From Rickettsiales bacterium (GTDB lineage Bacteria > Pseudomonadota > Alphaproteobacteria > Rickettsiales > UBA1997), in the NCBI GenBank assembly GCA_031284025.1, contig JAITAR010000109.1, positions 1-36,489 of the forward strand: a DNA stretch of 36,489 nucleotides, read 5' to 3'. Below, piece by piece: positions 23,318 to 29,066 of this stretch. The translations under genes were made by a program, and so were the position numbers. The notes beneath the pieces are model-generated. The model was not told the DNA's origin, made no database searches, and saw nothing but the letters and a program-made list of their open reading frames with translations. How positions within the stretch are numbered: position 1 is the stretch's first letter; the number at the start of each line of letters is the position of its first letter.

Positions 23318-24712
23318 CTATAAACCCTCCACAAGTTTTTTAAATTCATCGCCATAGCTACTGTAGTAGACATTATTCATTTTATCAATGAACATTGGAC
23401 TCAGCAGAACTACTATTTCGTCCTCTATGCCATTCTCGGTTACGTAATCAATAATCTTGGCTAAAGCATCCCTAACATTGTCAATTTTTTCAATTTTAAC
23501 ATTATTTCCACAACTCTCCGATGGATCATCTACTATCCCCAGTACATCGATAAGAAATGATAGTTTTATATTATCCCTATGGTTTTTTAGCCTGATAAGA
23601 TCACCGCCAGTTCTACTGTCAACTACAAAAATAGCAAATATGTTGCTATACATTTCAAAGGGAGATTCTATCAATTTTACCGTATCAGCACAGGAGTTAT
23701 CAATAAATACAATATTTTTATCGTGTCTTAGGCATTCCATGTTGTGGGCAAGCCCCCTGAAAGTCCCAAGATTTGCCATAATTATCTGAGAGTCTAAATC
23801 AAGAGTACTAGCTATAACAAACGACGACAACAGTGATAATTCGTTGAGATTACTAGCCACAAAATTGCTATTGTTCAGATCATAGGATAGGTTGGAATTA
23901 TGGTAATTGTATATGGTGCCATTAACATAGGAGTAACCGTTTTCAACCATTTTTTCCACGGAAATTGGCATGATTCTAATGCCACCATTATTTGTCAGAG
24001 CAAAATTTTCCTGAAAATCCTTAAATATGGGATTATCAATATTTACCATCAACACGCCATTTCCATTCTGTTTTGCCAGAAAGTTTCTAACTAGATGGAG
24101 TTGTTCCTCCTTTTCTAGGTTCAGCAAAGCTGTAACGTCAAAACTGAGATTTTTAAGGTAGTCCATTTCTAGTGCGGCTAGATCTAGCACAAATATATTA
24201 TTCTCTCTCAAATTCAAATTGCTAATTGATTTTCCATCGCTGTAGCTATCTTCGGTCGGTAGAGTTGCGGGTCCAATGACATTAGTCTGTCTATCGCCGA
24301 ATATGTAGCTGAGAGCAGAACAGATTATTTTTCTGTAACTTTTTCCAAAAATCGCTACGAATTTATTCTCCGGAAATAAATCTTTTATAATTGCCGCAGC
24401 CAGAAACACTTTGTCTGCTAACTGACTAATTTTTTTTGCTATGTTGCTTCCTAGACCATGGTCATCGAGGGACAAATTTTGTCCAAGGATGATAAGGTCA
24501 ATGGAATCTAAATGGTAGCTATTTATATCTCTAACAATTTCCATGGCAAATTCACTATCTCCGCGATAGATTAATGATGGATCTGAATTTGGGCAGTACA
24601 GTGAAACTTCATTGCCATATTCTCTGAGCAGTTCGCCCAGAGCGAAACTAATGTGGTCTGTTCCCAATACAATAATTGTCTTTCCACCGTCTTTAACGCT
24701 ATTGATTATCAT
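23318..24712 (-). CDS. Degenerate MurD-like protein, probably without ligase activity
   Basis: The 464-residue protein follows the MurD layout (UDP-MurNAc-Ala D-glutamate ligase). The N-terminal Rossmann-like domain is TIIVLGTDHISFALGELL. A central-domain strand VAIFGKSYRKIICSALSYI lies where MurD has ITGTNGKSTT. FVLDLAALEMDYL stands for VLELSSFQL, TALLNLEKEEQLHL for LLNITPDHLDRH, and GTFRGLAHNMECLRHDKNIVFIDNSCADT for FxGLxHRxExxxxxxGVxFINDSKATN. The key residues are missing: no GxxGKS/T P-loop (GKSYRKI, 123-129), no DHLDRH, no GxHNxxN motif, and Lys of DSKATN is Cys. ATP and substrate binding are therefore doubtful. It lies three bases after parB and one base before tmk. It may be a pseudoenzyme with a new role, or a fast-evolving MurD. 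Homology is fairly sure; function is open. Confidence 0.75.
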   Translation of the reverse strand: MIINSVKDGGKTIIVLGTDHISFALGELLREYGNEVSLYCPNSDPSLIYRGDSEFAMEIVRDINSYHLDSIDLIILGQNLSLDDHGLGSNIAKKISQLADKVFLAAAIIKDLFPENKFVAIFGKSYRKIICSALSYIFGDRQTNVIGPATLPTEDSYSDGKSISNLNLRENNIFVLDLAALEMDYLKNLSFDVTALLNLEKEEQLHLVRNFLAKQNGNGVLMVNIDNPIFKDFQENFALTNNGGIRIMPISVEKMVENGYSYVNGTIYNYHNSNLSYDLNNSNFVASNLNELSLLSSFVIASTLDLDSQIIMANLGTFRGLAHNMECLRHDKNIVFIDNSCADTVKLIESPFEMYSNIFAIFVVDSRTGGDLIRLKNHRDNIKLSFLIDVLGIVDDPSESCGNNVKIEKIDNVRDALAKIIDYVTENGIEDEIVVLLSPMFIDKMNNVYYSSYGDEFKKLVEGL

Positions 24713-24715
24713 ATG

Positions 24716-25549
24716 CTAAAATTTGTTTATAAAATCATCCAGCTGTTCCAAAGAATTGAATTTGATACCTATAGTACCGCTATCATTTTCCTCATCATAA
24801 TTTATTCTACATTTCAAACCAGTTTTTTTTGATAGTTCATCTACCCTAGCTTCTACCAAATCCGCTGTTGATTTTCGGACTTTTTCTGCTGGCAGTTTCG
24901 TCTTTTCTTTTTTCACTAATTTTTCAACATCCCTAACGGACAACCCATCATCGATGATGTGGTTGACTATTTTATCGGCAAAGGCACAGCCAATCAATGC
25001 CCTAGCGTGGCCCATATCAATTTTTCCTTCCAGTAGCTGTTGTTTTACACCAGCCGGAAGATTCAATAGTCTCATGAGGTTTGTTACATGACTTCTGCTC
25101 TTGTTGGCAATTTCTGCTATTTCCTGTTGACTGTATCCGCAGCTGTCAGCCAGATATCTGTAGGCTTCAGCCTCCTCTATGGGATTCAGATCTTTTCTCT
25201 GTACATTTTCTACTATACTTAGACTAAATGCCTCCACATCATCAAACTCCCTGACTATGGCTGGAATGGTTTTAAGGTTGGCCAATCTAGCTGCTCTGTA
25301 TCTCCTCTCTCCTGCGACAATCTCATAGTTATCCTTTAATTTTCTCACTAGGATTGGTTGCAAAATTCCGTATTTCTTCACAGATTCCACAAGTTCAGCC
25401 ATACTTTCGTCATCAAAATTTTTACGTGGCTGGTTACTATTGGCTGTGATTTTATCCACATCGATGTCACTCCTTGTGCCCACTAGTGAGAAATTTCTAT
25501 CTCCAAGTAGAGATGATAAACCTTTTCCAAATTTCTTATTTTCTATCAT
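24716..25549 (-). CDS. parB: Chromosome partitioning CTPase ParB
   Basis: ParB binds parS, spreads as a CTP-dependent clamp and stimulates ParA, segregating origins. The 277-residue protein has a short N-terminal ParA-interacting stretch (KKFGKGLSSLLGD). The CTP-binding ParB/Srx domain has GILQPILVRK, the GERRYRA motif (80-86) and the ENVQRKDLNP motif (114-123). The helix-turn-helix is at about 139-162 (YSQQEIAEIANKSRSHVTNLMRLLN). A C-terminal dimerisation segment carries RINYDEENDSGTIGIKFNSLEQL. All canonical motifs are intact. Its start overlaps the end of parA by 14 bases, which suggests translational coupling. Confidence 0.96.
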   Translation of the reverse strand: MIENKKFGKGLSSLLGDRNFSLVGTRSDIDVDKITANSNQPRKNFDDESMAELVESVKKYGILQPILVRKLKDNYEIVAGERRYRAARLANLKTIPAIVREFDDVEAFSLSIVENVQRKDLNPIEEAEAYRYLADSCGYSQQEIAEIANKSRSHVTNLMRLLNLPAGVKQQLLEGKIDMGHARALIGCAFADKIVNHIIDDGLSVRDVEKLVKKEKTKLPAEKVRKSTADLVEARVDELSKKTGLKCRINYDEENDSGTIGIKFNSLEQLDDFINKF

Positions 25550-26312
25550 GTTTTCTAATCATTTCTTCCACAAAACTAATATAGGCAAACGAACCACTGC
25601 AACTCGGGTCGTATATCACAGTTGGAACACCAAAGGACGTTGACTCCGCCAATTTAACATTTCTGGGTATAACATTTCCGTACACTAGCTCGCCGAGACA
25701 GGTGCGGACGTCATTTTCCACCTGTTCGGTCAATTTATTTCTTCTGTCGTACATAGTCAACAAAATACCGTCTATATGAAGATCGCCGTTAAAGTTAGTT
25801 TTTATCCGCTCTGCCACCTCCATCAGATGGCTAAGACCTTCTAGGGCAAAAAATTCACACTGCAAAGGTATTAGAATAGAATTGGATGCTACCAGAGAAT
25901 TTATAGTGAGTAGGCCCAGAGATGGGGGACAGTCAACTATCACATAGTCATATCTTCCCTTTATTTTACCTAACATTTCGGATAGAACATATTCTCTTTT
26001 TTTTACCTCTGCCATTTCTACTTCGAAGCCAGCCAAATTCATATCTGCTGCCAAGATTTCTAAATTATCTATTCTAGTGCTGACTATGGAACTAGCCAGA
26101 TCGGCGGTACCGGATAGTACATCATAGATGGTTTTTATTTCGCCTTTTCTCACTTCGATGCCAAAACCAGAACTCATATTACCTTGGGGATCAAAATCTA
26201 TGGCCAAAACTTTCTTACCAACTTTAGCCAAACTTGCACTGACATTCAACACTGTGGTAGTTTTACCGACACCACCCTTTTGATTTACAATCGATATTAC
26301 CTTTGTTTCCAT
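25536..26312 (-). CDS. parA: Chromosome partitioning ATPase ParA
   Basis: ParA is a deviant Walker-type ATPase that binds the nucleoid and moves ParB-parS complexes. From ATG 26310-26312 the 258-residue protein starts METKVISIVNQKGGVGKTT, with the deviant Walker A KGGVGKTT carrying the signature Lys, then Walker A' region FDPQGNMSSGFG and Walker B YVIVDCPPSLGLLT. The frame is open further upstream to an ATG at 26378, but the best promoter -10 box and parS both lie inside that stretch, so the shorter start is preferred. It is the first gene of an operon with parB, the MurD-like gene and tmk. gidAB are not adjacent. Confidence 0.96.
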   Translation of the reverse strand: METKVISIVNQKGGVGKTTTVLNVSASLAKVGKKVLAIDFDPQGNMSSGFGIEVRKGEIKTIYDVLSGTADLASSIVSTRIDNLEILAADMNLAGFEVEMAEVKKREYVLSEMLGKIKGRYDYVIVDCPPSLGLLTINSLVASNSILIPLQCEFFALEGLSHLMEVAERIKTNFNGDLHIDGILLTMYDRRNKLTEQVENDVRTCLGELVYGNVIPRNVKLAESTSFGVPTVIYDPSCSGSFAYISFVEEMIRKHDRK

Positions 26313-26321
26313 AATAGCTGT

Positions 26322-26337
26322 TGTTTCACGTGAAACA
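26322..26337 (-). promoter_or_regulatory. parS: parS centromere site in the parA leader
   Basis: TGTTTCACGTGAAACA matches the canonical 16-bp parS palindrome perfectly. It lies 9 bp upstream of the chosen parA ATG and about 24 bp downstream of the -10 box, inside the predicted 5' leader. ParB bound here could both nucleate segregation and repress its own operon. It is the only copy I see in the window. Confidence 0.95.
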
Positions 26338-26360
26338 TTTATTTGGACTTGATTAGACGT

Positions 26361-26388
26361 ATTATACAGATTGTTCATTTATTTTCAA
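26361..26388 (-). promoter_or_regulatory. Promoter of the parA-parB-murD-like-tmk operon
   Basis: On the minus strand TTGAAA (26383-26388) is followed after 16 bp by a perfect TATAAT (26361-26366). The predicted start near 26354 gives a leader of about 40 nt that contains parS. Confidence 0.65.
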
Positions 26389-26436
26389 GGACTGAAAAAT
26401 TTATCGAGAACTATTTCTTGTTCTTACTTTTGTCTT

Positions 26437-26489
26437 TGTGGATAATTTAATGTCTCTATATTTATTTCATTTGCTCTATTTGTGGAGAA
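26437..26489 (-). promoter_or_regulatory. DnaA-box-like sites upstream of parA
   Basis: Bases 26437-26445 read TTATCCACA on the minus strand, the consensus DnaA box. Bases 26481-26489 read TTCTCCACA, one mismatch away. Two sites are too few to call an origin; they could serve DnaA regulation of parA or glmU, or be chance. Confidence 0.35.
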
Positions 26490-26535
26490 ATGTTGTCTGC
26501 TGAATGTTAGCGAAAAAATTAAAAACTGCTGATGG

Positions 26536-27882
26536 CTAGAGATCTTGTTTTTCGCGTTTTTTTCTGTATTTTAGCATTCCATTGGGAATAATCTTCTGCT
26601 CTGCCCTAGCTATGGCTAGAGAATTGGCTAAAACATCTTCTGTTATTACGCTGCCAGCGGCGATTAGAGAATTTTCACCGATTTCTACAGGAGCAACAAG
26701 TATGGTATTGGATCCAATGAATGAATTGTCACCTACCTTTATCTCAAACTTTGAATAGCCATCGTAGTTACAGGTTATAGTGCCAGCACCTACATTAGTA
26801 TCGGCTCCTATATCGCTATCCCCTATGTAGGACAGGTGACTTATCTTCGTGTTGCTGCCAATTCTGGATTTTTTAATCTCGCAAAAATTTCCAATTTTTG
26901 AATTTTTCTCCAAAATGCTACCGGGTCTTAGCCGTGCAAAAGGTCCCACTGTAACACCACTTCCTACTTCACAGCCCTCAAGATAGGAAAAAGATTTGAT
27001 TGTTGCACCTCTGTCTATTTTAACACCAGTCATAAATATGACATTCGGTTCGATAATAACATCGCTAGCTATCTCGGTGTCATAGGAGAAAAATGTTGAT
27101 TTGGGGTCCACAAGAGTAACACCCTTGGCCATGAACTCTTCTCTTTTTGAATCTTGGAATATTTGTTCGGCTGACGATAGTTCCTTTCGAGAGTTTACTC
27201 CGACCACTTCATTTTCATCCGTTATTATACAGCCGCATTCTAGACTGTTTGTCGCTGCTAACTCTACTATATCCGTCAAATAGTACTCTCTAGCTGCGTT
27301 ATTGTTTTTCACTAGATCCAGAAGCTGACTCAATATTCCAGGATTTCTGGCTATATACACTCCGGCATTACATAGAGTACTTTTCCTCTGAAGATTATCA
27401 GCGTCCCTATACTCTATGATTTTTTCCAACTTATTTTTTTTATTTAGCACCAGCCTCCCATACCTGTTTTCTATATTTTTTGTATGGAACCCCAGAGTCA
27501 CTATTGAATAATTGCTGTTAGCAATATAGTTTATCATTTTCTCATAGGTTCCTTTCTTTATGAAAGGAACATCTCCATAGGTCACTAGCACAGCATCATC
27601 CATATTTTCTAATGCTCCCAGACCAATTTTGGTAGCACTACAGGTGCCGCTTATATCTGTCTGGACCGCCATTTTTATATCTTTGGCACTAATATTTTCC
27701 ACAGCCGCTCTATTGTCCGGAGATACCACGAGAATAATTTCATCGCTGTTAACCGATTTAAGGGTATTTACCACGTGATTAATTATTTCCAAATCACCGA
27801 TTCTGTGCAAAATTTTTGACTTGCTAGACATCATTCTTAGGCTTTTTCCAGCGCACAACACTATTGCGGTTAGGTTGCTCAT
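26536..27882 (-). CDS. glmU: Bifunctional GlcNAc-1-P uridylyltransferase / GlcN-1-P acetyltransferase
   Basis: GlmU makes UDP-GlcNAc from glucosamine-1-phosphate, feeding both peptidoglycan and lipid A. The 448-residue length is normal. The N-terminal pyrophosphorylase domain opens AIVLCAGKSLRM, a divergent form of LAAGxGTRM, with the conserved Lys in SKILH; VTYGDVPFI and CNAGVYIA follow. The C-terminal left-handed beta-helix has hexapeptide repeats, RLRPGSILEKNSKIGNFCEIKKS, HLSYIGDSDIG with the catalytic His, and NVGAGTITCNYDG. It starts with ATG 27882. Its downstream neighbour on the same strand is parA, 148 bp beyond its stop. UDP-GlcNAc is also the substrate of the nearby lpxA product. 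Confidence 0.96.
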   Translation of the reverse strand: MSNLTAIVLCAGKSLRMMSSKSKILHRIGDLEIINHVVNTLKSVNSDEIILVVSPDNRAAVENISAKDIKMAVQTDISGTCSATKIGLGALENMDDAVLVTYGDVPFIKKGTYEKMINYIANSNYSIVTLGFHTKNIENRYGRLVLNKKNKLEKIIEYRDADNLQRKSTLCNAGVYIARNPGILSQLLDLVKNNNAAREYYLTDIVELAATNSLECGCIITDENEVVGVNSRKELSSAEQIFQDSKREEFMAKGVTLVDPKSTFFSYDTEIASDVIIEPNVIFMTGVKIDRGATIKSFSYLEGCEVGSGVTVGPFARLRPGSILEKNSKIGNFCEIKKSRIGSNTKISHLSYIGDSDIGADTNVGAGTITCNYDGYSKFEIKVGDNSFIGSNTILVAPVEIGENSLIAAGSVITEDVLANSLAIARAEQKIIPNGMLKYRKKREKQDL

Positions 27883-27899
27883 AATAATTATATTTATCC

Positions 27900-27936
27900 T
27901 TGAATAACTAAATATTTCTTATAAAATAAGAAATAT
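27900..27936 (+). promoter_or_regulatory. Promoter and palindromic operator candidate between glmU and the poly-Glu gene
   Basis: TTGAAT (27900-27905), 16 bp spacing, TAAAAT (27922-27927) form a candidate plus-strand promoter. Overlapping its -10 is a perfect 25-bp palindrome (27912-27936): ATATTTCTTAT, AAA, ATAAGAAATAT. In a 73-bp divergent gap this is a plausible operator or the hairpin of a short leader. Confidence 0.45.
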
Positions 27937-27955
27937 GTATCCACTAATGTAAGCT

Positions 27956-29041
27956 ATGTTAATTTTGTTTTCAAGTATATTCCTTATTTTTCTAGTTCTC
28001 ATAGTTTTGGAACTAGATTTTTCCCGCAGATCTCTTAATAAAAATTCTAAAAAATCTGGCGACTCAAAGGATATTGGTGGCAAAGCTGATCCCGCAGTTG
28101 GTAAAAATATTTCCGCCGATGCCACTGCCGCTAAGCTAGATGATATTCTCAAGTTGTTAAAATCCAGTAAAACTGATGAGCTGGTGGTTGAAATGGATGT
28201 GTACATAAAAACACTGATTAATGATATGGGAGCACTCAAGAAAGTACTAATCGGCAATTCTTCCGATTCCAATAAAGACATGTTGCCCACAATGGCTAAA
28301 GATATAGGAGTGTTGGAGGAAAATATTTCTTTCCTTAGAAAGGATGTGCAAACTTTAGCTAGCAAAAAAATATCGGAAATTCTGGATAGAATTTCGGATC
28401 TGGAACAAAAACTTTATATAAAACTTGAGGAATCTGCTAACTATCCATTGGCTGATGATTACAGCGATAAAGAAGAAGAGGTGGAAGACAGGGATGAAGA
28501 ATATAAAGAAGAAGGAGAAAACGAAGAAGAGGAAGAAGAAAATGAGAAAGAAAATGATGAAGAAGAAGAAAAAGAAGAAGAAACGGAAGAGGAGGAAGAA
28601 AATGAAGAGGAAGAAAAAGAAGAAGAGGAAGAAAAAGAAGAAGAGGAGGAAGAAAAAGAAGAAGAAACGGAAGAGGAGGAAGAAAAAGAAGAAGAAACGG
28701 AAGAGGAAGAAGAAAATGAGGAAGAAACGGAAGAGGAAGAAGAAAATGAAGAGGAAGAAAAAGAAGAAGAGGAAGAAGAAAATGAAGAGGAAGAAACGGA
28801 AGAGGAGGAAACTGCGGAAATAGATGAGACGTTTAACCCCCCAGAAATAGAATTTGATGAAAATGCAATTGTAGAGGAAAAAAGCGAAGATGATAGTTCA
28901 GAAACCGAAGATGAATTTTCAGATGCTAGTGAATCTGAAGAAAAAGGTAGCCAGAAGAAAAAAGGACTTAGGGATAGTGAAGAACTTATGGAAAAGATAA
29001 AAAAACTCAAAGAAAAACTCAATAGTGGGGATTCTAAGTGA
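27956..29041 (+). CDS. Membrane-anchored coiled-coil protein with long poly-glutamate tract
   Basis: I do not recognise this 361-residue protein. Residues 2-19 form an N-terminal transmembrane anchor (LILFSSIFLIFLVLIVLEL). Residues 55-160 look helical with coiled-coil heptads (KLDDILKLLKS, LEENISFLRKDVQTLA, EILDRISDLEQKLYIKLEE). Residues 172-285 are almost only Glu, broken by Lys, Asn and Thr in recurring units such as EEETEEEEE and EEEENEEEE. A Ser/Asp/Glu-rich segment and a short helical tail (ELMEKIKKLKEKLNSGD) follow. There is no cleavage site, so the acidic part is probably cytoplasmic, though topology is not certain. ATG 27956 is chosen; I see no clear ribosome-binding site. The stop lies 25 bp before the start of the Ca2+-ATPase gene, suggesting co-transcription. 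An acidic cation buffer or basic-protein binder are guesses only. Confidence 0.75.
   Translation: MLILFSSIFLIFLVLIVLELDFSRRSLNKNSKKSGDSKDIGGKADPAVGKNISADATAAKLDDILKLLKSSKTDELVVEMDVYIKTLINDMGALKKVLIGNSSDSNKDMLPTMAKDIGVLEENISFLRKDVQTLASKKISEILDRISDLEQKLYIKLEESANYPLADDYSDKEEEVEDRDEEYKEEGENEEEEEENEKENDEEEEKEEETEEEEENEEEEKEEEEEKEEEEEEKEEETEEEEEKEEETEEEEENEEETEEEEENEEEEKEEEEEENEEEETEEEETAEIDETFNPPEIEFDENAIVEEKSEDDSSETEDEFSDASESEEKGSQKKKGLRDSEELMEKIKKLKEKLNSGDSK
28469..28810 (+). repeat. Polypurine GAA/GAG simple-repeat tract encoding poly-Glu
   Basis: The stretch is nearly all A and G on the plus strand, built of GAA, GAG and AAA codons with occasional ACG and AAT. Longer units of about 24-45 bp recur. 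Slippage in steps of three keeps the reading frame. All shifted frames and the opposite strand are also open here (Lys-rich and Ser-rich readings), which are artefacts of composition. Confidence 0.85.
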
Positions 29042-29066
29042 TAACGCTAACAAAAAGGAGGTTATT

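Noticed and set aside
26376..26378. Upstream ATG as the parA start
   Set aside because: The TATAAT box and parS fall inside the extra 22 codons, and the ParA family begins just before the KGGVGKTT motif, so ATG 26312 is favoured.
26400..26535. Chromosome origin oriC
   Set aside because: Only one consensus and one near-consensus DnaA box, no AT-rich unwinding element with clustered boxes, and no dnaA or gidAB nearby.
28469..28810. CRISPR-like or minisatellite array
   Set aside because: Repeat units are irregular, in codon phase and without unique spacers; this is a coding simple repeat.
28425..28823. Lys-rich 132-codon open frame on the plus strand
   Set aside because: It is the shifted reading of the GAA/GAG repeat inside the poly-Glu gene; all frames are open there for compositional reasons.
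28459..29022. Ser-rich 187-codon open frame on the minus strand
   Set aside because: It is the antisense reading of the same polypurine repeat (TTC/CTC codons) and has no independent support.
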